This document shows, in pieces, positions 11,572 through 24,300 of a stretch of DNA of 64,000 nt. The position numbers and the translations under genes were made by a program. Below the pieces are notes generated by a model, which saw only the letters and a program-made list of their open reading frames with translations, had not been told where the DNA came from and ran no database searches. Each line of letters begins with the position of its first letter. Position 1 is the stretch's first letter. The stretch comes from Andrena cerasifolii (lineage: Eukaryota > Arthropoda > Insecta > Hymenoptera > Andrenidae): positions 15,327,433 through 15,391,432 of the forward strand of contig NC_135120.1 in NCBI RefSeq assembly GCF_050908995.1. The letters are read 5' to 3'.

Positions 11572-13227
11572 ACGCTATTTGTAATAACTTGCGTCAAAGT
11601 ACTCTATTGACATCTGATAAGGTAAGGTCTATGTGTGCCAGACTATTCTCCCACCATGCTCACAGCAAGTTAATTTAAAATTAGCTTAAAGAAGGGTAAA
11701 GTACTTTGGTATTTGAGGGCCAAATGTGAATTTTACTTATATCGATAAAGTTGAAAGTAAAGGGTCTTGCTCAATATCCTTTAAAAAGCCATTTTTCAAG
11801 TTACAAAATATCAAGAAGTAGAATGAACTGTGTCTAGCTGAAAGTTCGCAAGCTTTTCGATTTCCAGACACAGCATTTTCGTAGTAATAGTGACTCATTC
11901 CTTCATCCACTACTGAACAGAGAAATCAGTTATACAAACATGTCACGGATAAAAAATTCCACGAACAAAAGCATTTGGAGCTACAAAAATCTAATGTCAA
12001 AAACCGGGTGAGGTGAGACTTCAAATAGGTATTTCAATATCATCCACAACGTTCCATTTTAGCGCATACAACGTGCGCAAAATTAAAGTGCAATTGCCAT
12101 TCCTTGGGAATTTCCCTTCTCATCCACGGCACCACAATCTCATCAATGTTTCGCATAAATTGCACCATAGGCAACGAATCTTGTCCTACGAGAGCGACAA
12201 ATTCATTTGCAACCTTCGACAATACAAAGTAACGAGCAAAACATCGGTAACGCCATTACAGCGGCCATTGTAAAAGGTTAACGCGACTCGTAATCACTTT
12301 CGGATTGTCACGCAGCTCTGCCACCGGCGGCAGTCAATAAAGTTCATTTGTATTTGTCTAATTAACCGCAGCCCTATTGTCTATGACAATCCCCGGGCGT
12401 AACTACAGCCACGTGACTTCGCGACTGTTTGGAACTCGAACAATACATCGATTCAGGGGGCACCCGTTCGTCACAGCTAGTAGGAATCGATCTCGCCTAC
12501 CCCCCCCCCCCCGTCAGATCGACGGGACGTCAGCTTGCAGAACTTCGCGGAGTCTCTGTTATTCTTCTAACGAGTGCCCCGTGAACATTAAAGACCCGTT
12601 AATGGCTTTTAATTTTGCAGGACACGCACGAGCGATTTGCAGCGATGTTTATGACAACGAGCTTTGAAAGCTCGCTTTTGCATAAGCTCGCTCGCGTCGC
12701 GGGAACACGGAGGAATTTTCCCGGGGGAAAAAAGGTGTGTCACACGCGTCGCGAATTCCTACGCTCCCCTGTTGCAGAATAAAACGTGGGGCGAGCATGC
12801 AGCGCGTCAAAAATGTCCCAGTATTTACGTCGTCGACGGGCGGGAGAATAATGGGCTTGAATAAATTTATAACGAGCAGGATATTTATTCGTCACAGCCG
12901 GCAGAGAGCTGCGACTAACGGATAAATCTCGTTACGCGAAAATAATTATTGGCGGCAAAAAGTCAGGCGGATCTTTGTTGTTAGGTGCGCTGCTTCGTGA
13001 TGAGAAGAGATTAGATTCAGAGTTGGGGCTTTGAAACTTTGATCGTTACTTTTCGTCGCGATGGTGGGGCAGTAGCATCGAGGAGGCTTTAATTCGTTTA
13101 CTGGAATAGTGAAATCGAATAGAGAATTACTTTTTGGGATTTTGAAAATTGATACACGTACTTTGCGTTGGAGTCTACGTTTTATTCTTAAATTATAGAA
13201 AAGATTTTACACCTTCTTATTTTAATT

Positions 13228-13230
<3 letters not shown>
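11572..13230. other. Non-coding stretch, no gene seen
   Basis: 11572-12010 is AT-rich. 12370-12960 is a GC-rich island containing a run of 13 C at 12500-12512. A minus-strand open frame at 12222-12040 has a fairly protein-like composition, but it is only 60 codons, has no recognisable family, and the opposite strand is equally open, so it is not annotated as a gene. Confidence 0.55.

Positions 13231-13305
<75 letters not shown>
13231..13305. repeat. (TC)n microsatellite
   Basis: An uninterrupted TC dinucleotide tract of 75 bases (about 37 units). It accounts for the poly-Ser/Leu open frame that spans it. It ends exactly at a TTAAGGGGTTAC motif (13305-13316), the start of a transposon-like sequence. 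It is likely to be length-polymorphic. Confidence 0.98.
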
Positions 13306-13308
<3 letters not shown>

Positions 13309-13560
13309 GGGGTTACATATATCTGAGTAGAATATCGAAACAATGTTTTTTTTCCAATAAAGAATTTCCAGAACCTTCAACATCAAAGGAAAGTCAATTA
13401 TATGGCCCCGGAATCGACGATTTTCTGTAAATTCAAAAACAATTATCTCACTTTAACCTCTACCTACCTTAAACTTTAAACGCTATTTCCTAGAAACTAC
13501 GTTTTTCAAACCGGTGCCAATGATATTTCAAAAACTACTGAACCGATTTGAATGAAACTT
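13305..13560 (+). repeat. TTAAGGGG-type element end, right side not found
   Basis: TTAA at 13305-13308 followed by GGGGTTAC matches the outer 12 bases of the dispersed repeat at 39060 (TTAAGGGGTTAT) and 57031 (TTAAGCGGTTAC). Downstream it diverges from both, so it is either a related subfamily or an independent element. The following sequence, including CTACTGAACCGATTTGAATG near 13540, has the flavour of interspersed repeats. No inverted partner was found, so the right boundary is arbitrary. Confidence 0.35.
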
Positions 13561-16500
13561 GGATCGCTTAAGTGAATTTCAAGTTCCTTGGATTTCGACA
13601 AGTCGAGAGTCTCAAGCAGTCCCGCTGCATCCCTTCCTCAAGCCCAGTCATTTCCACGCGGCTCGTTCGCGCGTTAAAAAGGAAAATCGCTTTATTACGG
13701 GGTTTCAGGGATGGTGGCCGGTAATTTCCGAAGGTGAGTCTTTGACAATTGTCGCGGGCACGTGGAAACGCATTCAGAGGGCGGTCGGCGGCGAGGTAAA
13801 TGAAGAACATAGGAAATCCTGCGGAAGGATGAAGAGTAAGCGGGAGGGAGGAAAAGATCTTGGTAATGGCCGTCCACCGACGAGGGGTCAATTTAGACTT
13901 CAAAGGGTTCTCCAAGTATAAAGGATATATAAAAAGGAGCCTGGGTGCCCCGTGCATCCAGAGGAGAATTCCATCTCGACGAGTTATCGGTGCCTACGAT
14001 CCACGAGCAAACTCGCTCCATTATTTCCCAATAAATTCCCAACACTTAGAAGACAGTCCATCCCCATCCCCGCCGCCCCATGGTTCCTTCTTCCATCCAA
14101 CCACCCCCATGCGCAACCACCCCCCCCCCCCCCCACCCGATTCTGTCTATCCTCTGTCGCTCGGTTCACGTGCAAGTCCAGCACGAAGTTTGAAGTGGTT
14201 TTAAAGTGTCATCGCACACTTTCGCGCAGACTACGACGGTGCCATCGACTCGACTCGTTTCGTTCGCCGTATCGATAAACTATAACGAGACAAATGGATG
14301 TGGGAGCCGTGCAAGCCTCTCTGTACACTTTCCCTTGTCTTGTCTGTCTCTTTCTTCCCTCTGCGCACTCTGTCCTTCCCTTGCCAACCAGTTTCGCCAG
14401 CCATCTTTCTCTAACACGATCACTTTTGTCTTCTACCCCCTCACGTGTACTCGTTCGCCCAACTCTTCCGCCCGTTTCGTCCTGAGCGGCTGGTAAGAGA
14501 GGGAATCAAAGTTGTAACTGCACGTGGCCCGACCATCCCATTTTCTCTTCATCCCTTATCCCCCGTTTCATCCCTCACGAACACGTACTTACGCTCGCCG
14601 AACTTACCTTGACTCCTCGCGATAGATATAAATGAACTCCTTACTTTCGATCACTCCAACCCCCCGCGTTGCGCCGGGAACTGAACGCAACAGTCGCTTC
14701 GTTTCCATTCTTTCGTTCGTCATTGGGGTGGTTAATGAGAGTGGATTACGTGGTAGTTTCGATGGATTTTGTGCCCCTCCTGGTGCTGTTACGTGGCCAG
14801 GGCTGTTTGGAGGCGTAAGGTGTTTGGTGGAGATTTTAAGTCTGTCCAAGAAATTAGATTGCATTGTTCAATTGGCATATTTTTCGTGTTTCTTCTAGGG
14901 GCTAGTCTTAAGTATACACACAGTGACTCGTGGGTTTGTTCATGCAAATTTAGAACTAATTTTAAACGGCATTATTTTGATTTTGATAGATGGTAGATCA
15001 GAGAGATGTTAATTTTCAAATTCTAGTGTTTTATTGGCTGGCTCGTATTCCATTGTCACATAAAATGTATTAAAATTTATAATAAACAGTGCTTTGTATT
15101 TTAGGAAATTTTTTGTGAAATCGGTTTGCCATGTAATGCGTTATAGGGAAGTTATAATATCACGCTAAAGTTGTCGTAGTTTTACGTAGCATCTTTCAGA
15201 AACTATAACTTCAGAACATCGACGAATGAAAACATTCTTCATAATTACTTTTTATACATTTTTATATTTCCATTAGAGTGAATTGAAATCAAGTAAGTTG
15301 GACTATATGTTCAATTTTAGCTTCATGTACTGTAAAACATTTTTTACTTCATACATTTTCTGTTTATTTATCATACAAACGTTTTTAATACCATGCTGTG
15401 TGATAAAAAAGATTATTTAATTCATTTTCAAAGTCGAATTGTCTCCCATTTCTGCAGTGATCTCAATCTAAGCCACGTCACAAGCGCTCATCGAAAGGAT
15501 AAGTAATAGCGATGCAGTGCACAGTGGAACAAAATCCCCAAAATTGGAACGAACGATCGAAGAACCGATTGCAGTTTCCATTTGGAAATGATTGCAACTA
15601 TTAGAGGGATAAACCCCTTCAAAGGAATTTGTGAATTGTTCCCTTTTTGTACAGTTTTATTTCGTTTCTGTTGAATGTAACAATAACGTCCCCCCATGGG
15701 CTTTTAAATGATTCTTTGATTTTTTTCTTGATTATTTTTAAATTGTTATCGTATCCTGCGTATCATAATAATCCGGTATGAAATTAATAATAACAATTTC
15801 AGGGACGATTGCGGTTTTATGATGAACTACATTTGTCAAACAAACGTTTCCTTAGTTGCGTTGACAGGAAGACCTAATTTATCATTTCTAAATTATCTTG
15901 TTTATACGACTGCTCATACAAAAGAAAGCAAGGTGTCAACTGTGGAGAGATGCATTTTCGAGGTTCAATTTTAAAAAGTCACCTGAAAATTTTACTACTC
16001 ATAATTCATTTAAAAATTATTAAACAAAATTAAATCATCACAGAACTTTTAGTCATTACTCCAGGAGATTACACCCATCATCAATGCAGGGGAGTTCAGT
16101 TGTAATAGATGTATAAGACTGGCATGGGCTACGCTTGAAAAAATTTAAAAAATTTAAATAGTAGAATAAAGAACTACTATTTTTTAACCATTTTCATTTA
16201 AAAAAAGATCATTTTATGTCAGATTTAGCCAGGTACTTGTAAAACCTGTATGGCTTACAGGTTTATGTGCACTGTGAAGTGATAGAACATAGGATATAGG
16301 CGATTAAAAGTAGTAGAAATCAAGATTTACTCACGACGACTATGGGTGTATATGATCTCCAAGAGATGGCAGCACTTGTACCACGCTTGCAGCAGCCGGA
16401 AATCGGACTGTGGAAGGAAGAGGAAGTGGAGGAATTCGCGTTTCTCATGGAGTTACTTATACTAGATCTATATGAAGATTAAACAAGTCCTAGCATATTT

Positions 16501-18043
16501 TGTGTCTAGACAAAGTTTTGATGAAGCTAACATTTGTGGAGATTTCCCACAAATTAGACTCTGATTTTCTCGTGGAAATAAAATAGAATCCTGTCTTAAG
16601 TTTCCTAACCTATTAACTAAAATTGAAAGGAATCTGAAATAAGAAAAAACTCAATATACACTGAAAGTAGCCCTGACCAATTATTAATTTTTAATAAGTT
16701 CAAATTATTTGAACGCCACTCTAGCCTAGATTGTCAAATTCCTCTCGACGAGGACTCCCAGCTTACATGATTAAAAAATCTTATTTAGAATTGAAATTTG
16801 TTTTACCATCACACTTCCCTTTACCACCGTATAACCTTCCACATTATCTAACACCTCCTCAAGCACTGTAGATATTCAATATATCCATGAAAAATAGAGA
16901 TTGCTGAATTTCCTTTAATATTAAACGTTTTCAAGCAACCTAATCCACTAAACACAAAATATCCAACGGAGACCACTAAAACTCCTATCGATCCACGCAA
17001 TTGTAAACATGCCCATAAGCCTAGCCCTAAATCGATTCACTCGTTTAAAAATCTAGACTCTGGTAGACTTCCCGTTTCAAGTTTGGCATCCAACGACGAC
17101 GCTTGTACCATTTCAGTTACAGAAATCAGGGTCGCAGGATTCCAGTAACAGAGGCAGGGGCGAAGGCGACAGATGCGTTATCGCTGCAGGCACCCCGGGA
17201 ATCGAAATGAACTGGGAATCTCTTTCTAACTCACCACCCCTCAACTGATGCCTTCTTCATTCGACATACTTGCTCCTGCTCCCCGTCTTCCTCTCTCTGA
17301 AGCAAGCCCCCTTCTGTCGTTCCCACCCCCCGGATAGTTTCCTTTCTCTCCTCTGCTCGGCATTTCGTAGGTCTGCCAGGGCTACACTCGTAGCCGGCTG
17401 CCTAATATATGGTTCCTTGTAATTGCCCCGCGATAAATTAATACGATTTCGCACGCATGTGCCGCACGATATATAGGCCCATTGTTTCAGGGCCGTGAGC
17501 GCCCTGCAGGAACGAGAGGGCGCCAGCAGCGCCCACGACTCGGATACCTACTCCTCCACGGTTGCTCGGCTTGGTGCCTTTCCCTTTTTTCCTTCTTTCT
17601 TACGTCGATATCGATGAAGAGAAACACCTGCCGCGCGGTGGACGATCACAAGGGGAATCCGACGAGTTGGCTTGTTCGTTACGAGAACAATGCGAAACGA
17701 CGTAATTTATGGGTGGACTGGACGAGATTCGGTAACGGGGGTGGGCTCGATTTGTAGAGCAAACGGGAATTTAAATAGACTCCCGTCGGTGCTCGTGCAA
17801 TTAACGGCGAAGGAGTTTGGTACCGATTCGACGGCCTTAATGTGAGGGCTGGTGAAAAATGTCCTGCGCCCGTTACGGTTTCGGGTGACCAGGCTCGTGT
17901 GCCAAGCGTGTGCAATAGAGAGGCGAATGGACCGTGTGGATGGATATTAAGGTGGTAGGGGTGAAGATTACCGCGGCGATGAGTTTGTGATTGAGGCATA
18001 AGTCTATGTGCCCTTTTCCGTTAAATCCTTTAAATCGACTCAG

Positions 18044-18047
<4 letters not shown>
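13561..18047. other. Non-coding stretch, no gene seen
   Basis: 13600-14800 is GC-rich with a run of 15 C at 14120-14134. Overlapping open frames of up to 129 codons on both strands there are Pro/Ser/Arg-rich and judged to be chance. 14900-17000 is AT-rich without recognisable features. 17100-17990 is a second GC-rich island. No splice-bounded exon with family similarity was recognised. Confidence 0.55.

Positions 18048-18093
<46 letters not shown>
18048..18093. repeat. (AT)n microsatellite
   Basis: An AT dinucleotide tract of about 45 bases between a GC-mixed flank and CAGTTTAG. It is self-complementary and able to form a cruciform. Confidence 0.97.
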
Positions 18094-18096
<3 letters not shown>

Positions 18097-21000
18097 TTTA
18101 GTGAGTAGGTACTATACTCCTAATTAAATAATTAATATGTAAATTGAGTATTTCCCTATCCATACACACATAGAACAAGAACTATTTCCTCCTCATTTCT
18201 CACAACCCGTGAAACCGATCACACACACAACAGAACAAGTCGAATCTACCAAACGACAGTTCAGTACCCCAATCTTTTCCGATAATTCCACGTACTCAGA
18301 TACGAAGAACGCCCGATTTGCTCAAAACAAATCACTTCCTTCGCGTCCACACATCGTACCAGTGATCACGAAATAAAATCCTTCCACACCAACCTCGCTC
18401 TAATTATTAACACACCCAAAAAATCCACAAACTATCCGACACATTTCATTTAATTAAATGTAAATGAGAAAGTCAGAGCCCTAACGAGGAAAATTTGATA
18501 GGCGAAAAATTGTTGCCGATGCGTGGCAGCATTTCCAGGAAGAAAAATTTTGGCCTGGCCTGCGCGAGAATTAGCATCATTACGCTTGATAAAGAAAATG
18601 AGGGAGCGCGGAGGGAGGGGAGGGGGGGGGAGGGTCGGTTGGCGCGTGTGCGTAAACAGGGGTGATTATCTGCGTACACACGCTTTAATGGTGAGTTTCA
18701 ACAAAAATTATCGGCCGGATAATTTTACGGGAGGCAGCGGTTTAGCATTAATTATTCCCGCGCCCCGCGTCGCGCTTCGTTGCTCGGTAAATTGAGAACA
18801 TAAATTAAAAATAGTAGTTTAGTTGCAGCCACCATATGTGACGCGTGCATGTGGACGGAACGCACGGACGCGGATGTCTATTATCAGGCTCATACGCGAA
18901 TTTACATCCTGCATAAACATTAACGTCGATTCCCTGGCTCGTTGGCGAAAATCTGCAAAAATATCGTCGCGATCCCGCCGCGGCTGAGCCTCCATATCGC
19001 CCTTCAAACCTTGCCGTTCTCTATCCATTAAACTCCCCCGCCGGGACGTGGGTGGGGGTAATTGATCCGTCTGAAATCAGTTTATCTATGATCAATTACG
19101 AGGCCCGTCCTGGCGATAAGCAGAAAACGAGCGCGGGACCTCTTTCCGAGGAGAGTTATTGTTATGGTGTCGCGGCCGCTCGAAACTCCGCTCCACTTGA
19201 GCGGTGGATATTCGCAAATTCTGTTTGCGGCAGTTAGTCCGGGGAGCCGTGTACAGAGCCAAATATCGTCAGAAACGATTTCGCGGGCTGGAGGGCTACG
19301 GTGTACGTTCGCAGTGGCACGATAAAAGTAACGGATACGGTAATTTAGTTCATTAATGAACTTCCAGTTGGCAAGCCCACGGTCTTGCTTGCGAGAGGCT
19401 CGAGCCAACTGGGAAGATACATCGTCCCTGGAAATTGGAATACCACGGGGCTCGAGGAGCATCGTACAGATTCTGCACGGGAGGAGAGATAAAGAGATGG
19501 GGGGGGGGGGATAAAATTGTACGACGGGGGATACGGATCCTATGAAGTGGATCGTATTGTTGTTGATGAAGGAAAATAAGAAATCGTTCCGTTTAACAGG
19601 GGAAGCGCTTCGAGCACGTATTACTTAAACAACGCTTCGAGGGCCCTTATCCCGCTGCGCAATGTTTAACAACGCCATCGAAACGTACTAAAAGGTACAG
19701 ACGCGAGCGCTCAAGCGTCTCTCCGCCTCTGTCAGAGACCTTCTTTGGACGTTTAATGATAACTTCTTTTCGTGAAGGGATTCTTACTCGCCGTGTTCAT
19801 AGTTTATTGTCATCCCTCCAGGAGTAATTCTAGCAGCTCCAAGTCTGCGGCTCAACTACTTTCAGCTGGGAATTCTTCTGCGAGGCGTTCACGTTTAATG
19901 GAGGGGATCAGTGTGCTCTGTTTAACAGTGACTGCGTAGCTTGGCAAGAGTGTGCGGATTAATATGCAAACTTGTTTGGGGTGAATATTAGTAATTCAAA
20001 GGCATCGTGTAAACGTGCATATCGACTGATTGAATAGCTACAAGAGACTTGTGTATGTATTTACATTGGACATACATAGCTTGCATGAGGATCTGACTGG
20101 ATCCTGATGGATTAACGACAGGGTGTACGTAGTTTGGCTAAACTGCAGCTAATTACTCGGTTCTAAGAATCGACAACTCTTTAAAAAATTTAGCGAAGCT
20201 ATTTTCTGTTTGCAATATGCTTCTTTCGTGTACTTACTTCACCCCACCCGCAGGTTTCTCTAATCAGAAACGTTTCTACAAATTATACAGATTTGGACGC
20301 ACCCGAAACAAAAGTCCTTCATTCCCATGTAGGTAAGTATTCCAAACATGATAAAATAAAAGATCTGAATGCTTCGTCAAAGGTAATAAGGTTAGGTTTA
20401 CTTTATACATGTGCAGCTTCAGTTCGATGAACCAGAATACCCATATAGTTATATACTTCTTTTGTTACATAAGAAAAGTGGCGCAAAATTGGATAGCAAA
20501 TATTAAAGGTTTCGGACCTTTCAGTTTGAAAACTCACCGCTCACCTCAATAATTTGTTTTGCTTTAATCTGCATATTATTCATAACTCCTATATTTATTT
20601 TTAAAAATTAATAAAACAAAACTGCAACGTCTTAAAAAAATGCATAAAAACACGGCACAACTTTTGGACGAATTGAAATGCTAGTTCCTTAAAAAAAAAA
20701 TATCCCGAATTTTGAAATATTTTCAGACCCAAAAATAGGATTCCCTTTAACACAGACCCCTGATGAAAAATGCTACGTAATTTTCCAAAGCATGATTGCC
20801 CTCGACTTGCTACAGCGTATAAACCGACCACCCCCTTTCCACCGGACAATGAACAACAATAACAAAACACCATAAAACGCCAGGGAGCCATCGAAGCCAG
20901 AACGACAAGCTTTTCGAAACGGCGTTAAGATTCATTTACCCGCGTCGCTAATGGGATTAATGGCCGCCGTTAAAAAGTCGCGGATTAATGCGTTAATGAA

Positions 21001-22051
21001 CCGTGCCTGGTGGCCCGCGCGTGTTTGCAACGGCTATTCTATTATCTCCTCTGAATTTCCCGCCCGCCGAGTGCTTTTAACATTTTATCAATGACCACGC
21101 GCGGCACGTGCGCGCGCGTCCGCCGGCCGAGGGTAAACCGAGGCGCGCGTTGCCGGCTGCCCGCCAATAAATAGCGATAATGTCGCGGCATTATAGCAAT
21201 AAACGCAAAATATAAATACAAATTTAGTGGGAGGCCGAAAGTGAGCCAGCCAACAACGATATTGCAGCAAGTGCGTTGAGGATGGTTAGAAGGGAGGGGG
21301 TGTTGTGGGAGGGTGAGTAGAAAGTTGGAGAGGGTTAGGGGTGCAGCGAGGGAGGTGAACGCGAAACCGGCTTATTATAAATTGATCTAATCTATATGCA
21401 TTAAAAGCGTGTTCCGATACGCACACCTAGCCACTTGGCTGCCAACGATATCGCATTTTGATAATGCGCCGGGATATTCAAATTAGGCGAGTTTATCAGA
21501 TTTAGCGGAGTGTCGCCACGGGATCGCAGATACGGGGATACGCAGGCTACTCTCGCGGCTATATCTTATCCAGCCGATTTTTTCGCGACCCCCCCCCCCC
21601 CCCCCCCGCTGCCATGGACGATGGTAATTACCGTCGTTTTCGCGTGTGTAACTATTGCTGCCCGTTCGTTCGCCACTTATCTGCCACCGTATCGGGATAA
21701 TCGTCGTTGTTTTGGAAGAACTTTTTTGCTTGTCGGTGATATTTGTATATCGTCGCGCGCTGGCGATAACGCGTGTAATATGGACGTGGATCGATTACAG
21801 TTGTGGCGGAGCGAGTTTCGCTGTTCGATATCTTGCTACTCGCTTGAGGGGACGTGCAGTCGTTGATTTGAAAAAGTGGCTGTATGCTCGTGCTTCTTGT
21901 GGAACAGCATGGCCAATATAGGCTTCCCAATGAATCGGGGTACAACCAGTTAGTAGATGATTCCTCGCGGGAAAAACAAATGTAAAATATAGAATGAATT
22001 AAAATATGTTAATTAATATTATTTCTGGTCTGCATTAGATGTAGTTTGGAA
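18094..22051. other. Non-coding stretch with homeodomain-motif cluster and C/G runs
   Basis: 18470-19720 and 20900-21900 are GC-rich islands; 19720-20900 is mixed to AT-rich. G12 lies at 19499-19510 and C19 at 21589-21607, the longest C/G run in the window. At 20948-20997 there are GGGATTAATGG, GCGGATTAATGCG and GTTAATGAA, a cluster of TAAT/GGATTA cores that could be a homeodomain-bound regulatory element. Open frames here have no family signature. Confidence 0.45.
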
Positions 22052-22974
22052 TTACGGCTACCCTCCCATCAAATCACTCCAACAATAGCTTATTTCCAGG
22101 GTTTTATTTAAAAAAAAAAGTAAACGTCTTGGTGTTAAAAAACATTTTGAGCTGTATTTGTACATAATTGAAGATAATAAAAACAATGGTTTGCGTATTA
22201 AATCTGATACTACTGTCTGTTGGTGACTGTGCCTGTTCTGATATCGATAATTCTACAAGGTGTTACAAACAAGGGATTGGAGCCGACCAATTTTTTATTT
22301 TCTCCGCTCCTGCTTCGCTGCGACATCAAAATACTTACTCCGGCTCCGCTCCTGCTCCGCTCCAGCTGATTTTTTTTTAAATAAAAATTCTTTTAATACT
22401 TTCAAACAGTGACCTTTCATTTGCAACAAACCCCATCCTTCTAGCTTTTCCTTTTCATATAGAAAAAAAATTCATAAAGAATGCTTAATTTTCGAGCAAA
22501 GAAAGTACTATGTCTCCTTAACACTGTGCTGCGCGGCCCTACGATATAATATTTTTTCAGTGATGAAAAATTGAAAATTAGTATTTATTAGAAACATTTC
22601 ATTCGTCTGCTCTTATAAAATGAAAGAAAATTCAAATAATAAAAAAAAAATTGGAGCAGTGGAGCAGTAAAACTTTTCCATGCTCCGGCTCCGCTCCTGC
22701 TCCGGGCAAAACCCCATTACTCCACTGCTCCGAGCTCCAACTCCGAGCTCCGCTCTGGTTATAAATTCCGCAGATTCTTTTGTATCGCCAGGACAGTTAC
22801 AGCTATCAATAGACAGCAGTAATAGATAAAATATTCAAACAATTTTTTTTATCATCTTCAATCGTGTACAAATACAGCCTAAAAAGTTTTTAACGCCATG
22901 ACGTTTACCTTTTTTTAAATAAAATCCATAAAATTACCTATTTTTGGAATGATTTGATGGGAGAGTACCCTTAA
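22052..22974. mobile_element. Long palindromic foldback element, split by an insertion
   Basis: The left arm, about 22056-22260, and the right arm, about 22766-22970, are inverted copies some 200 bases long at roughly 70 to 75 percent identity. Paired blocks include CTCCCATCAAATCA, GTAAACGTC, GCTGTATTTGTACA and ACTGTC. The right boundary is TTAA at 22971-22974, preceded in reverse complement by GGGTACTC. The left flank is TTAC (22052-22055), probably a mutated TTAA. Removing the nested element 22270-22757 restores an almost continuous palindrome of about 420 bases. No coding content. Confidence 0.7.
22270..22757. mobile_element. hAT-like MITE with GGAGC/GCTCC subterminal repeats
   Basis: A 488-bp segment sits close to the centre of the surrounding palindrome and is absent from the inverted copy's pairing, so it is a later insertion. 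The flanks are GTTACAAA (22262-22269) and GTTATAAA (22758-22765), an 8-bp duplication with one mismatch. The ends read CAAGGGATTGGAGC and, in reverse complement, CAGAGCGGAGCTCGGAG. Many GGAGC/GCTCC units cluster just inside both ends, while the middle is AT-rich and non-coding. CA-rich ends, an 8-bp duplication and GGAGC arrays point to a non-autonomous hAT. Confidence 0.6.
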
Positions 22975-23860
22975 ATGACAGTGACAGTTGCGTGTGTCCC
23001 TTTGAAGCTATGTTTGCACAAAAAGTGTTGGATTTATTTATTAACAAAATGATGTAGGTACATTTATACCCCTGTCTTCGGAACTTAAGAAATATCTTTT
23101 ATTTGATCTAAATGTTCTTTATCAACGTTAAAATTCGAAATTACATCCCCCTGAACGGTGGCCAGAGTTTACTGTAAACGACTTACGAATCGTCGTCCAA
23201 AATGCAACTAAATTCATTCGTCGTGTCACGTGGTCTAGGGGGTGGAATAAAAGGGCCGCGATGAAGATACAAGGGAAAACCAAAGAAGGGGAAGGGAAGA
23301 AGACAACGACACGTACGAGGGGAAAATGACAGGCGAATAGAATGGAGGATATACTCCCGATAACGAAGGAAGATTTATCGGCGAGCTGAATCGGTTCAGA
23401 GGAGAAACTTAACACGATCTGCGACGTGACGAGAGGTATCGTTGGGCAGAACGTTGGCTAAAGTGATTCATAAGACGCGCCAGCGGGGCATTCACAATTT
23501 CATTGAATCTTTTTATCGCCCGTGTCCACGTATGGGGATCGCGAATCTCGCGGCCGGAGTTGCATGGCGTTGGCGAGTGGAAAACAAGGGGCACCGCCGG
23601 CAACCGACCAGCGCGGGGGATTATCCGACAAGTCGTGGCTGGATAGGACCATAAATTATGGCGGGGAATTTGTTCGCTCGCTCTATAATTCCCTGAGAGT
23701 GTGGTGTATAAAAAAAAAACGAGAAAAATGTATTAGCCCCTAAGCAACCGAGTGATCGTGTTTTCCAATGGCTGTGTTTCTTTTTTGCAGCCATCGGACA
23801 GGTTGTTAACAGATTCACTGTTCAGTATTCAAGCGCTCTCTGACAAGCAGAACATAAAAA
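22975..23860. other. Non-coding stretch, no gene seen
   Basis: AT-rich to 23120, then a GC-richer island to about 23700. Short overlapping frames on both strands show no family similarity. Confidence 0.55.
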
Positions 23861-24300
23861 TACAGGGTGCCCCATTTGAAGTGGACCACGCAATTTTCTC
23901 TTATACTATTCGGTAATAAAAAAATTTTCAAGTAAGATTTACTTACAAGGGAAGATCCCGAACACGAAAATTAAAAAAATTCTGAAACTTTGTGAATATG
24001 TAGGGGATTTCTTCCTGATTACAACGCAATTTTTTTTTGCTGCCCAAATTCACTCGAAGGGGATGGAATTAACCCCTGAAAATTTGGCTATTTTCCGATT
24101 TTGTGTTATACAACACTGCGCATTTTTTGGTGCGAAAAAAATAGTTTCTAACGTAGATTTCACCTGGGAAACCGAGAAAAATAATGAAAAAATTAAGTAA
24201 AGTATCTCTGTCGTGGTAACCTCTATATGTTATCCATTTCTTACGCTGGAAGAAATTCGCTTTAATAACTGTTATCATTAAAAAGTTTAATAACGTTCCA
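23861..24300 (+). repeat. Interspersed repeat beginning TA-CAGGGTGCCCC
   Basis: TA at 23861-23862 is followed by CAGGGTGCCCCATTTGAAG, a variant of the CAGGGTGTCCC start common among insect TA-targeting DNA elements. The following roughly 430 bases are AT-rich with internal motifs such as GGGGATGGAATTAACCCC typical of dispersed repeats. No inverted right end was found, so this is a one-ended copy and the right limit is an estimate. It carries no coding region. Confidence 0.45.

Noticed and set aside
12040..12222. Minus-strand 60-codon frame with a plausible soluble-protein composition
   Set aside because: Too short to judge, no family recognised, and the opposite strand is open across the same interval.
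13149..13430. 93-codon frame with a long Ser-Leu repeat
   Set aside because: It simply translates the (TC)n microsatellite.
20119..20150. CAGGGTGTACG as a further transposon end
   Set aside because: It is not preceded by TA and has no inverted partner, so it is probably a chance match.
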